This document shows positions 1-12,600 of a stretch of 64,000 bases of DNA, piece by piece. A program made the position numbers and the translations under genes. Numbering within the stretch: position 1 is the first letter of the stretch; every line of letters starts with the position of its first letter. Origin of the DNA: Lentinus brumalis (lineage: Eukaryota; Basidiomycota; Agaricomycetes; Polyporales; Polyporaceae); contig MARA01000054.1 of assembly GCA_001792895.1 (NCBI GenBank), positions 124,001 to 188,000 of the forward strand, written 5' to 3'. The notes beneath the pieces are model-generated. The model saw nothing but the letters and a program-made list of their open reading frames with translations, ran no database searches and was not told the origin of the DNA.

Positions 1-3000
1 ATCGATAGAGCAAGCGAACAGCAGCAAGTGCCTACCGTCGAGGACACGACACGACACGAACCAAGAACGCCGCCGCCGCCCATCCCGATCCCGGTCTGAA
101 CCTCGAATCCTCGCTTGGGAGCGTTCACCCTTGACGCAGAGACGGCGGTCCGAGCCGTGGCCCGTCCTTCGCGTCCGGCGACTCGCGAGATCGACGTGGC
201 TTGTGGGATGGCATGCAGACTCCGGGAGCTCAGCAATGGCGTACCTCGAGCTCGCGCAATATGGCACCGTCCACGACGGGCCGCAGACCCAGCCGTACAC
301 ATGATCTCCCGACGTCGAGTTGGCGACGCGAAATGTGAACGCCGTGCCCCGACGAGGCCGTCCATCTCGATCCCGGTCTCAACGTCGAAACCGTAGTGTC
401 CCAGAACCCAGAGGCCCGAGAGGCCCGACGTCGCACAGCGGGCGCAATGCAATTCGTGCCGTCGTTCGGGTCCGGCGAGATCGACTGTGGCTTGTGCTTG
501 TGCGATGGAAGGTAGCGATGAAACTTCACCGTCCCGAGTTGACGTACCTCGAGGACGCGCGTGGACGCCGCGCTGTGCGCCGCAGACTCCGATGCCCACT
601 GCGCGAGGCGCGAGAGAGCAGGGCATTGGCCAGTGTACGACGTGGGCCACGGGCTGGCAGTGGGGACAGGACGCTGCGGGTCGTCTTGGGGGTTGCGACT
701 GGGTCACTGGGATGACTTCGCGTGCTGCTGTCGGAGCACGTACGAGCACATCGCTCCGAAGTGGAAGCGTGGCCGACGCGTGCGGTCGCAGAACCGAACA
801 CGGAGGGTGATGGTCCTGCGCGTGGCGTGTTTGTCCTGCGCAAGAGGTGCATAAGTACCGCCGTAGATGGGATGTCGCCCTCCTTCACCACTCCCTCACC
901 TGTGCGCCCGCCCTCTCTCCCATCTTCCGCAACATCCTACCGCCTGCCATGCAGCCTCTGCGGTCGTCTCCCTGCGCGTCGGCTCGGCTGGCTAACTGCA
1001 TCGTTGCAATTCGACTCGCCGTTCGATCCGCCTCGCCATTCGACGGCCTTGAGTCGCTGCACTACTCCGGTCACACCCTGGGCGCTGCGAGGTTGCAGGT
1101 TAGTGTGACGTCCGTCAGTCGTGGTAGGGACATGCTGACTCACATGCTTGCGGGCACAGATTTGCGGCGTGTGCATCCTTACAATACGGGAGACGGCAGA
1201 GAGCCGGGGTTCGTTGTAGGAGACACGTGGATGGGACGGTCGTGTATGACGCAGTATCGGTGAGGGGAGCGTGAACGGGCACGGGAATCTTTGACCAACT
1301 TCGGGGGTAGTGTTACATACCATTAGCGAATACATAGATCGTCCCTGATGTTGCGCGGAAGTGCGTAAGACGTGAGGAGCGTCTTGGTGTCGGAGCCGGA
1401 CTGAGGACGGCAGGGCGTCTCGAGGGATATCTGCAGGCCGTTCACCGGACGCTGAGGACGAGTGAGAATACGCGTCGAGCACGAAGCCAACCGAGATGCA
1501 CCGAGGGTTGGCTTGCCCGATTCTGCACGCACGATGCCTTACATGCTAGCGCAGCGCGGCGAGCGTGAGCGGCCTTGTGCAGGACTTGCAACTGCCATGT
1601 CTGTCTTGCGAGGGCGTTTCAGGGCAGTGGGGGTGTGCGGGAGAGGGACTGCGGTGCGACGAGAGCGGGATGCGAGAGAGCGGACTCACCTGCTCGCGCA
1701 TAGTCGAACGAGTCGGCACGTACACTGCCGTTCGAGCTGGAAAGAGGAGAGCACATAGTGATTGGAATCCTACAGACCGTGTGCGTACATCGAGTTGCTG
1801 GGGACAAAACAGAGTGCAGCGGGCGCATATACCCCCGGAACGTCGCATTGAGAGCGACAGAGAGGAGCGTGAGCGTGAGAAGACAGAAGATACGAGAGGG
1901 ACAGCGCGCTGCAAGCGGGCGTGCGAAGGGCAGGAAGTATACGGAGGACGAGCAAGCAGGGGAAACACCGCGTCGGCGAGAGGGAGTGCGCCTCGAACTT
2001 GGTACGGACGCTGTGACACTGACAGCGCGTGCGTCATAGCGAGACGGCGGGCACGTGTGCGTGAATGATGCTGCTTGGGCGCTAACGTCCTTGTCCTTGT
2101 CCTTGTCTTCGCGCGACGACGCCGCTCGGCTCGAAGCTTGTCTCTCTACTTCGCTACTTGTTCTGGTTCATACGAATCGCATCTTTGCTCTTGACCACCA
2201 TCATCATCCGATCTTGCTCCGACTTCCGCGGTTGCGCGTGCCTCAAGCTCACGAATAGGAGGGTGACAAGAAGTTGGTTCATGGTTGGATAGCTGGCCCG
2301 GTACGTGTTCGTGTTGTGATGCTTTGATCGTGCTTTTGAGGAAGAGGACGCTGGGCGGTCTTCGTCTAGCGGCGTACGATGATTGGGAGTTCCCGGTGGC
2401 CCATGTTGCCTGAAAGGGCGACGGGATCGCAGGTGGTTAACCCCTGCTCCGACTCGGCACAGCTTCAGTTGCTGGCCGACGCGGGACTGGGGGCACAAAC
2501 CTTCCATCCTGGCCCTGTGGTATCTAGTCACATCGACAGCGCGATTGTCGAGCTTCTGCATCTAGGCCATATACATATATCCACAGGCTGTATGCGCGCA
2601 CAGTCGTGCCCTGCTGTCGCTGCGATCTCCGCCTTATGGGCGGAGGGCTACGTGCGGCAGGAAGCAGCAGCTTCGCGCACATCTTTCTCTGCTCTCGACC
2701 GTACTCTTGCCGGTGCTCAACTCGCGAGCTGATGAGACGCCTGTTCATCAGTGAGAGCATCAGTGCGTGTGGCCCGAGGTACGCCGTGTGCTTGAGCCAA
2801 GAGTTCAACAGCACAGAGCCCTTGTCCTGGACATGGTTGCCTTCAACAAAGTAGCAGTGAACGAGGGCGCTCCATCGTCGTGCCGACATCAGCCTCCCGC
2901 TCGGCATAGAGCTCCGGCAGCACAGCTGGTACCAGTTCGGTGGTACCTGCTTCCCCTGAGCCCCGAGTGTGCTCGAGCTTGAGTATACATATACATGTGG

Positions 3001-4498
3001 GGTACGGTCGTGTACGTGGTCCGTATCCCTCCCCGGGCATCTGACTTCTCGCTGCTTCATTCGCACACCAACAATGTTCCCCAATGCTGACCGACCCTCA
3101 TTGCAGACATGAGTCGTATGGTGATTGATGTGAGTTCACGCGAAAACTCTCCGACCCGCAACAACGCACGACGCTCCAAGTTACGCAGTCGATCGAAACG
3201 CGCACCCCCGACGGGAGATGTCATCGAGTTGACGGACTCTGACTCTGAGATCCTACCTGGACCCTCAACGCGTCAAGGATCGCGCCGGAGCAACACATCC
3301 GCAGCGTCGCAGCGGCGTAAAGAGAAGAAGAGGGCTGAACCAGTTGCTGGACCATCTGGTGCGCGTAATGCCGATCCCCCGCGTGCGGCCCCTCGGGCTC
3401 CCACTCCCCCGTTGCCGTTGTTCCTGCCTGACCTCGACGATCCATTCAACCTCAACCTGATGGCGCACCTGCGTGCGCCCGCTCCCGCTCCCGCTGCCGC
3501 ACCTGAGCCTGTTGCACATGCGCCTGCACCTCATGTTGCTGCTGTACCACTAGCAGAACCTGACCCGGAGCCAGCCCCAGTCGTTGTCGAGCCGGAGATG
3601 GTAGCGGACGAGGATATTCCCTTCGATGCCTACGTCGCTCAGGTGCTCGAGATCATCCCTGATGTCCTGGCGGCACACGTCTTCTCGCTCATCGAACAAC
3701 ACTACCCGACCGCGAAGGACAAGGTCGTCGAGACTGTCCTCCATGTGCTTTTCGAGAACCCAGACTACCCGAAGGCGGACGCGAAGGGTAAGCGGAAGCG
3801 GGAGGAACCGCAGGAGGAGCGTGTGGTCAGGCCGAAGATCGACTACGGTAACAAAGACCGCGTATTCGACCGCGGGATGTGGTACACCCCTCTGGCGCTG
3901 GTGAGTGGCCGCCTTCGTCACCCACCGCTGTCGTTGACGTCGGACCCAGGAGCAACTCGAAGCCGAGTTCTCGGACATACCCACTGCGCACATCCGGCAG
4001 ACGTTCCAGGAGCACAACCTCCTCTATGCGCCGACGTATCTTGCGCTGCTCGAGCAGCAACAGAGCAATGCTCCGCCGTACAGAGCGATGGCCCGCCCTC
4101 GACATAAGGGCAAGGGTAAGCGGGTGCAGAAGCACGAGGCCGAGCTCGAGAAGGAGATGCAATGGATCAGGGAGAAGCTGGATGAGGAAGAGGCGAGGCG
4201 CGCTGCGGAGGTCGAAGAGGAGCTGAGGCTGGAGGAAGAAGGCGGGATCGAGTGCGGGTGCTGCTTCTCGGAGTATCCTTTCGTGCGTGCCCCATGCCCC
4301 ATCGCATCTAGGTCTCGCTCACACCGGCGTTCAGGACAAAATGGTGCAGTGCCCGGAGGCACACCTGTTCTGCACGACGTGCATGATGTCGTACGCCGAG
4401 ACGAAGCTCGGCGAACACGACGCGCAGATCGTGTGCATGGATCAGTCTGGGTGCAAGCTGCCATTTCCCGACTCGGAGCTGCGGCGGTTCCTCAGCCC
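1..4498 (+). repeat. Large direct duplication, left copy (right copy at 9691-14189)
   Basis: Bases 1-4498 are repeated in direct orientation at 9691-14189. The offset is 9690 up to about position 1930 and 9691 afterwards, because the right copy has one extra G there (GGAGG against GGAGGG). By eye I find no other difference before position 3885, then about fifteen substitutions in the last 615 bp. The left copy breaks off after 4498, inside exon 3 of an RBR ligase gene. The window starts inside this copy, so its left edge is not visible. Bases 1-3108 hold no gene I can recognise; the long open frames there occur on both strands and lack family similarity. Confidence 0.97.
3109..4498 (+). pseudogene. 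Truncated copy of the RBR E3 ubiquitin ligase gene (5' part only)
   Basis: This is the 5' part of the gene found complete at 12800-15881. It keeps exon 1 with the SUMO-interacting motif and CUE-like segment, exon 2 (coiled-coil-like, ending in the first RING cysteines ECGCC), intron 2, and the beginning of exon 3 up to FLSPK. After 4498 the sequence no longer matches and runs into stops. The IBR and the catalytic RING2 are missing, so no ligase can be made. Splice sites in the retained part are intact. A short SIM/CUE protein could still be expressed, but nothing shows that it is. It is a pseudogene or fragment created at the duplication edge. Confidence 0.9.
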
Positions 4499-5204
4499 GA
4501 AGCTTCGTGTCGGTGCGCGTCCGTCTCTTGCGCGTCCGGGATGGTCGGGGGCGGGCAGGCTGCCGGGGGCTATCAGCGGAGTGCGAAGGAGATGGACCAG
4601 ATGCAAGCTCGACCTTAGGGTGTTTTCAGGGGTCTATAGGAACGGTGGGGACGTTATGGGGAGGGCAGCGGAAGGTATGTCGTCGTTTTCTGGGCGAGTC
4701 TCTATGTTGCTCGTATGCAGGAGGTGGTAGGTAGATCACAATATATCTCTTTCTCATGGAACACGGCGGCGAGAGGGTCTGTTTGCATTCTCGACGCAGC
4801 GCGCTGCAACGGCTGGAGCTTGAAGCCAGCGATTCTCCTCAGAAGGAGCGCGAGAAGTGCTGAAACGCGCTCTATTGACTGACTACGGTACATGTTCGCC
4901 GCGGAGACAACCCGTTCTCGAGGACTTCGCGTCCAAGAAGACTCCGGGCGCCTATTTGCGCTAGTCTGCCCTGGACCACCATCACCACCACCGTCCCTGC
5001 GCCCCATTGCTCGCTCCGGCTCGCGTCTGCGTCTTCTGTGCTCCGGTTCTGTCACCTCTGGGAGATCGTGTCAGCTTGGCTCCTGCATCTGGGATATGCA
5101 TGCTCGTTCACCTTGGACACCTGGACTTGGCGATAGTCATCGTGTTTCCTCCGAGATACCCTGGAGTCCTGTAATTTAGGAGGCTCTGGCAATTTTTGGG
5201 GACA

Positions 5205-6443
5205 GGTGCGTACTCACCAACAGCGCTCTACAGCGAGATTCTGCGCTAAACGTCGGAGACGGCGTCCGGGAGTTCTGAGACGTTGTCCGCGTGTGGAAAA
5301 AGGATCAAGACGGTGCGTACTATTTGTAACGCTCCCAACGGTGCCCGGGCCCCGGATCCAGCTCCAATTTGCGAAGCCAGAAGATGCGCTCTCCTGCATC
5401 TGCTCAAATTGGCGGCGCGGCGCACGCAGTCACAGTTACGACTTCCTCGACCTGCGCAGTACGGTCACGAGAAGTGTGCTTCAAGACATGCCGGTCGAAT
5501 CAGATGGTGGCGCCTCCCGAGCAGCGACCGAGGTACGTACCGGTTAAACTCGCACTCTCGAATAACACAACACACAGGTGAACCCGAGGCGGACAGGGCT
5601 GTACCACCTGCCACCTGATGGTGCCGCATCCCGGACTGCCAGACTGGTGGCAGTCCCGGACCTGTTGCTGCTGATGGGACGTATAGCAGGATAGACTGTG
5701 AGCCATCGGTCTACAGAATACCGAACGACAGAGGTACGTACACGTATTCGGACTGGCGACCCAACTCGGCCCTCGGGTGGTCAGCGAGTCGCCGGCGCTG
5801 GACAGTCAACCGCAGCGAAGGAGGTCGGTCTTCGGCGGTGTGACATCCTCCGCTGCGCTCGACGAGTAAGTGGAGATGCTGCGGCAGCTCCGACGAGCAT
5901 CGCGGCCAGCAGAGAGCTAACGGGGAACATCAGATGGTCAGTGTCACAAACATCCATGGAGAGCGAGCATAGGTACGTACTCGCGAGATGAATCTCCGGC
6001 AGATTGACTTGTCCGCTCAGCAACGCTGCCGCTGTCTGGCAAATATTGACGATCAGCAGCTAGCATCAGTCGAACCGTAAAACACTTGTTGATCTTGTTG
6101 ACGCTTGTTCGGGCCAACAAGACCGACAAGTGCAGCGCTCTTGCGGCTTGTTGATCTTGTTGGCTCTTATTGGCCCCAACAAGACCAACAAGTGTTTTGC
6201 GGTCCCACTGATGAGGTTTGCCGCTCCAGACGAAGCCAGGTACGTACATGATATGTGCCCCGCCGCTAGGGCGTGGATGAACAGCTTAGGCTCGGAGTCC
6301 GCGTGGTCTTGCGACGATGTGTCATTGACCGCAAGATATGGACGGTGGACGGTCGGACGCGCCAAGTCTACGTGACGGCTGGAATTATGAATGGTCAGCA
6401 TGACGGTGACTGCTGAGAGGGACATAAGTAGAGAGGTACGCAC
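5205..6443 (+). repeat. Degenerate array marked by GGTACGTAC every 0.2-0.27 kb
   Basis: The exact 9-mer GGTACGTAC occurs at 5532, 5733, 5972 and 6239 (spacings 201, 239 and 267). Related forms are at 5205 and 5312 (GGTGCGTACT) and 6435 (GGTACGCAC), and AAGTACGTAC occurs at 7191. The bases before several copies are also alike: an ATGGTCAG word, a purine-rich run and then the motif (5935-5980 and 6391-6443). The motif is a strong splice donor, so the array may be repeated, decayed exons; it could equally be a degenerate tandem repeat. No continuous protein is readable. Confidence 0.55.
6075..6202. repeat. Small palindromic element with ~25-bp inverted ends
   Basis: The two ends are inverted repeats: CCGTAAAACACTTGTTG on the left and the complement of CCGCAAAACACTTGTTG on the right, each followed by a TCTTGTTG block, with two mismatches over about 25 bp. 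The interior contains more CTTGTTG/CAACAAG words in both orientations, so the whole 128 bp can fold into a hairpin. No clear target-site duplication is seen. It is probably a tiny non-autonomous inverted-repeat element, though a local palindrome made by slippage is possible. Confidence 0.6.
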
Positions 6444-9400
6444 CAAGTCGTCCACAGACGGGCTAGAGCGCGGCTGAGATGAAGAGCTGTGTCTTGTCGG
6501 ACTCGGAGTCTGCAGCGGACATGCTGGGAGACATCCGTGTCCGAGTCAGTGCAGCCTCAGGGATGGTCGAGTGGTCGCGGACACGTACCGATCTAGGGCT
6601 CGAGCTTGTCTGGAACTCCGCGTATAGGTAGTCCCTGACTAATGCAATCATTCCGACATCTGGAGCGTATGGGTGAGAGCGAACACCCCGGACGTTGATA
6701 CAAGAGAGTGGAAGTGCGAATGCAAGCAGAAGAGAGGACATACAGGGAGGAGACGAGGGCAGAGGAGCAGCAAGGGGTCCGGGAGGGCGTGTGAGGGGCC
6801 GCTGTGCTGGCAACTACGATGATCTTCTGGCGGGGAAGAGCAAATAAGACACGCGGCGCAACTGTCCGTGCTTGTCCCAGATCAAGACTCGGACAACCGA
6901 GGGTACCGAAGGTACCGAAGGTACTCGCACTCATGCTGACAATATTGATATTTCCCGGACTCCCAGGTTGCTGATTGCGTCCTGAATGTGACTCTTCCCT
7001 GCTTCGGCAACATGGGACACATCGCGTCGGGTAGGTGGTAACTTACTTTGTGACGGATACAGGAGCCGAGTTCTGAGTGATGAATTTCTGTCCAATGTGT
7101 CCGATGAGGTTGCTCTTGGGCTGCCTCCATGTCATGAGCGATGGAAAGTGGAAATGTCGAGTGGCCGGTGCAGAGCATGCATCTTCACCGAAGTACGTAC
7201 ACCATCAGGCCGGCATGCTCGGAGACCTCGAGGAGTGACTTGTCTGTTCACCGAGGTTCGATGCGATGCTGGTGTCACAATTGGTCGGTACATATCCCAT
7301 ACATGTTCACCTCTTTACTGTCCCGAGCAGGCTACGATGCATGTTTTGGTGATGTTCTATTCCTGTTCGGGTTAAGCATTCTTTGGAGGTTCATGTTGCA
7401 ACATGCGAGACATGAATCACTGATCATGGGACCTTGTTTGGCTGAAGGTGATCTGGAAGTAGACTTATGTGTAGCCTGTGTGCTTGCAACTTCCAGGAGT
7501 CCTGGAGCACCTTGGATATCCCGAGCATCATGCAGTGCTGCAAATGATGCCGCCGCACTCTCCTCGGGGTCTGTGGGGACTCGGACAAGACCGCTTCTTA
7601 GTATACTTACGTCTCTTGAGACAACACGAGCAAGAGCAATGTATAGAAGCCTGTCAGCTCCATGTTCGGTACCGTGCACTACGTAGGTTGCATGTGCAGT
7701 TCAGCGGTTACGACTTGAATCTCTAGGGATGCAATAACAGTATCCCTGCCCCAAGCTTACGTTTCTAGGCACAATCACAGCCTGGGCAGTGGAATAAACT
7801 TGAAAGTGTCAGATGAGTATGTACTCCTACAAAGACACTTGCGCAGAAACCCATGGAACATGGATGTAGCAAACCAGTCTTCAGACTTGGAGCGAGCCTG
7901 ACATAGGCCTCACGGTTGGTAGCATGAACAGTGCCGGTCCAGCCCAGTAAGTATAGGATATTCCCTGCAGCTGGAAACTTGAAGCTTCGACGTTCGCAGC
8001 CTGAGAGCTCTGACTGTCCGATCTCCGCCTCCGAGATTTGTACCTGAGGAAACAAGGCACCATCTGGCACCTAGAGAGGTCACAAGCGAAGCCTGTTCGG
8101 AGTCAGATGTTCCCAGCCCATCTCAGGACATACCACGGAGACTCGAGCTCATGATGACAATCGCTCTCATTGGCCCCGGCCGTTCCACATTCCGGAGGGA
8201 CTGGGTATGTGGTACTGCTTCAGCAGTGAGGTGAGAGATCGCACACTGGGTACACGCCAGGAGACTCATGACGCGTCTCCGGAAGGAGCAATGGAACTGT
8301 GGATGTTTCCCTGCAGCGTGTGAGCGTGAAAACTTGGAGGACTTCTCTCCTGGCATCTGGTCATCATTCCCGATGTATCTATCGAGCAGGATTCGGCCTA
8401 ATCATAATAACTAAGTAGTCTCACGGCGACCGCATCGGACTGCCACCTCGATTGGAGACTGGGACATTGAGACATATTGATAATCCTGTATCTACAACAT
8501 ACCTCTCCGTATCCGCTGCAAAGCATTGTACCTACCTCGCCCGTGGATTCCTGAATGCCAGATGCATTTGTGAGTACGCCAGCGACGCGTGACTCACGAG
8601 TGCGTAGACGATTGACATACCATCCCAACCTGTGTGACCTGCAGAGCCAACGATGGACATCATCCGCTGGTCGCACGACCGGGGTGACGGCTCGCAGCCG
8701 CTGTCTGCAGTCACCGTTCTCGAAGCAAAACTGCGCACCATCATGCGATGCAACGCACCATGCATGGAAGGCGCCCAGTCGGAAGGCAGGGGACTCAAAA
8801 GAGTCAGAGAGTGCCGACGCACTTGTATTGCACGGCGAGCAGCAACATGCCCAGTGCTGGGAGAAGAGATGTCCCCGGCGGACCGTAGGGACTCCCAGAG
8901 TGTACGAGCAACGAGATAGCGGCCGACACATGTTCTGCTGTCGGATCCCACCCTTACGGTGGCCGCCATTTGTATGTGTCCTCCACAGGTGTTCACGCCT
9001 GCATAGCTAGACTCGGACTCTCGAGACATTGGTGCGTACGGCGACGCGACCGCACACGGACGAGTCCGCGCGTATGGATCTAACCTCGAATGAGAACTTT
9101 TGACGACGTGTACACACGAGAGCCGAACGGGCAGCGCGTACCTACAGGCTGTAGTAATCATGCAACGTTCCCTGCTGACCGAAGGGAGGAATATAGCTCT
9201 TACCGAGCGGTTGCTCGATCGAGACCGCGAGACTGCTCCGGAATTCGCGCACGACGGCTCTGCGTCCGCCCAGCCGCCGTGACCTCTAACGACGACTCCA
9301 GGTTGTGACGTCTCCTGTCATCTACAGTTACAGTGAACAGATGCACCGGTCAGTTCGGGTACGGTGCATGATACAGGCGGCGAGGAGAGTGGTCTCACCT

Positions 9401-9690
9401 TCATCATGATCATGCAAGGTCCGGATCCTCCGAGCGGTGACCCTGGAGCATGGGACGGAGCGTCCGATGGCCTGGCAAGCGAACCGGCAAGGACTTGCGA
9501 GCGACGCGTTCCATACTTGCTGGACAGCCTCAGCCTCTGGTACGAGCACATCCGAGTCGGCCCCTGCATCCTCGTATTCTGCTGCATGCTTAGCACCGTG
9601 TTCGCATACCGAGCCTCGAGCAGACCGCTCACGTCTCTGCCTGGTAGACGGACATCGCCGTGCACTCCGCGAGCGCGAACCTCGATGCAT

Positions 9691-12600
9691 ATCGATAGAG
9701 CAAGCGAACAGCAGCAAGTGCCTACCGTCGAGGACACGACACGACACGAACCAAGAACGCCGCCGCCGCCCATCCCGATCCCGGTCTGAACCTCGAATCC
9801 TCGCTTGGGAGCGTTCACCCTTGACGCAGAGACGGCGGTCCGAGCCGTGGCCCGTCCTTCGCGTCCGGCGACTCGCGAGATCGACGTGGCTTGTGGGATG
9901 GCATGCAGACTCCGGGAGCTCAGCAATGGCGTACCTCGAGCTCGCGCAATATGGCACCGTCCACGACGGGCCGCAGACCCAGCCGTACACATGATCTCCC
10001 GACGTCGAGTTGGCGACGCGAAATGTGAACGCCGTGCCCCGACGAGGCCGTCCATCTCGATCCCGGTCTCAACGTCGAAACCGTAGTGTCCCAGAACCCA
10101 GAGGCCCGAGAGGCCCGACGTCGCACAGCGGGCGCAATGCAATTCGTGCCGTCGTTCGGGTCCGGCGAGATCGACTGTGGCTTGTGCTTGTGCGATGGAA
10201 GGTAGCGATGAAACTTCACCGTCCCGAGTTGACGTACCTCGAGGACGCGCGTGGACGCCGCGCTGTGCGCCGCAGACTCCGATGCCCACTGCGCGAGGCG
10301 CGAGAGAGCAGGGCATTGGCCAGTGTACGACGTGGGCCACGGGCTGGCAGTGGGGACAGGACGCTGCGGGTCGTCTTGGGGGTTGCGACTGGGTCACTGG
10401 GATGACTTCGCGTGCTGCTGTCGGAGCACGTACGAGCACATCGCTCCGAAGTGGAAGCGTGGCCGACGCGTGCGGTCGCAGAACCGAACACGGAGGGTGA
10501 TGGTCCTGCGCGTGGCGTGTTTGTCCTGCGCAAGAGGTGCATAAGTACCGCCGTAGATGGGATGTCGCCCTCCTTCACCACTCCCTCACCTGTGCGCCCG
10601 CCCTCTCTCCCATCTTCCGCAACATCCTACCGCCTGCCATGCAGCCTCTGCGGTCGTCTCCCTGCGCGTCGGCTCGGCTGGCTAACTGCATCGTTGCAAT
10701 TCGACTCGCCGTTCGATCCGCCTCGCCATTCGACGGCCTTGAGTCGCTGCACTACTCCGGTCACACCCTGGGCGCTGCGAGGTTGCAGGTTAGTGTGACG
10801 TCCGTCAGTCGTGGTAGGGACATGCTGACTCACATGCTTGCGGGCACAGATTTGCGGCGTGTGCATCCTTACAATACGGGAGACGGCAGAGAGCCGGGGT
10901 TCGTTGTAGGAGACACGTGGATGGGACGGTCGTGTATGACGCAGTATCGGTGAGGGGAGCGTGAACGGGCACGGGAATCTTTGACCAACTTCGGGGGTAG
11001 TGTTACATACCATTAGCGAATACATAGATCGTCCCTGATGTTGCGCGGAAGTGCGTAAGACGTGAGGAGCGTCTTGGTGTCGGAGCCGGACTGAGGACGG
11101 CAGGGCGTCTCGAGGGATATCTGCAGGCCGTTCACCGGACGCTGAGGACGAGTGAGAATACGCGTCGAGCACGAAGCCAACCGAGATGCACCGAGGGTTG
11201 GCTTGCCCGATTCTGCACGCACGATGCCTTACATGCTAGCGCAGCGCGGCGAGCGTGAGCGGCCTTGTGCAGGACTTGCAACTGCCATGTCTGTCTTGCG
11301 AGGGCGTTTCAGGGCAGTGGGGGTGTGCGGGAGAGGGACTGCGGTGCGACGAGAGCGGGATGCGAGAGAGCGGACTCACCTGCTCGCGCATAGTCGAACG
11401 AGTCGGCACGTACACTGCCGTTCGAGCTGGAAAGAGGAGAGCACATAGTGATTGGAATCCTACAGACCGTGTGCGTACATCGAGTTGCTGGGGACAAAAC
11501 AGAGTGCAGCGGGCGCATATACCCCCGGAACGTCGCATTGAGAGCGACAGAGAGGAGCGTGAGCGTGAGAAGACAGAAGATACGAGAGGGACAGCGCGCT
11601 GCAAGCGGGCGTGCGAAGGGCAGGAAGTATACGGAGGGACGAGCAAGCAGGGGAAACACCGCGTCGGCGAGAGGGAGTGCGCCTCGAACTTGGTACGGAC
11701 GCTGTGACACTGACAGCGCGTGCGTCATAGCGAGACGGCGGGCACGTGTGCGTGAATGATGCTGCTTGGGCGCTAACGTCCTTGTCCTTGTCCTTGTCTT
11801 CGCGCGACGACGCCGCTCGGCTCGAAGCTTGTCTCTCTACTTCGCTACTTGTTCTGGTTCATACGAATCGCATCTTTGCTCTTGACCACCATCATCATCC
11901 GATCTTGCTCCGACTTCCGCGGTTGCGCGTGCCTCAAGCTCACGAATAGGAGGGTGACAAGAAGTTGGTTCATGGTTGGATAGCTGGCCCGGTACGTGTT
12001 CGTGTTGTGATGCTTTGATCGTGCTTTTGAGGAAGAGGACGCTGGGCGGTCTTCGTCTAGCGGCGTACGATGATTGGGAGTTCCCGGTGGCCCATGTTGC
12101 CTGAAAGGGCGACGGGATCGCAGGTGGTTAACCCCTGCTCCGACTCGGCACAGCTTCAGTTGCTGGCCGACGCGGGACTGGGGGCACAAACCTTCCATCC
12201 TGGCCCTGTGGTATCTAGTCACATCGACAGCGCGATTGTCGAGCTTCTGCATCTAGGCCATATACATATATCCACAGGCTGTATGCGCGCACAGTCGTGC
12301 CCTGCTGTCGCTGCGATCTCCGCCTTATGGGCGGAGGGCTACGTGCGGCAGGAAGCAGCAGCTTCGCGCACATCTTTCTCTGCTCTCGACCGTACTCTTG
12401 CCGGTGCTCAACTCGCGAGCTGATGAGACGCCTGTTCATCAGTGAGAGCATCAGTGCGTGTGGCCCGAGGTACGCCGTGTGCTTGAGCCAAGAGTTCAAC
12501 AGCACAGAGCCCTTGTCCTGGACATGGTTGCCTTCAACAAAGTAGCAGTGAACGAGGGCGCTCCATCGTCGTGCCGACATCAGCCTCCCGCTCGGCATAG

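Larger units (their letters stand above)
4499..9690. other. Gene-poor spacer between the two duplicate copies
   Basis: I find no gene here. Open frames are short, lie on both strands and show no family signature. The stretch contains an array marked by GGTACGTAC (5205-6443) and a palindromic element (6075-6202), both listed separately, and several scattered copies of GACTCGGA-like words (for example near 6499, 6888, 7575 and 9010). Donor-like words followed at short distance by CAG suggest decayed intron-rich coding sequence, but I cannot name a parent gene. If the 9.69-kb unit is a simple tandem duplication, this spacer is the left part of the right copy and should recur just upstream of the window. 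Confidence 0.55.

Noticed and set aside
9318..10439. 373-codon open frame on the minus strand
   Set aside because: No family similarity, biased composition, and it overlaps equally long frames on the other strand; GC-rich DNA gives such frames by chance.
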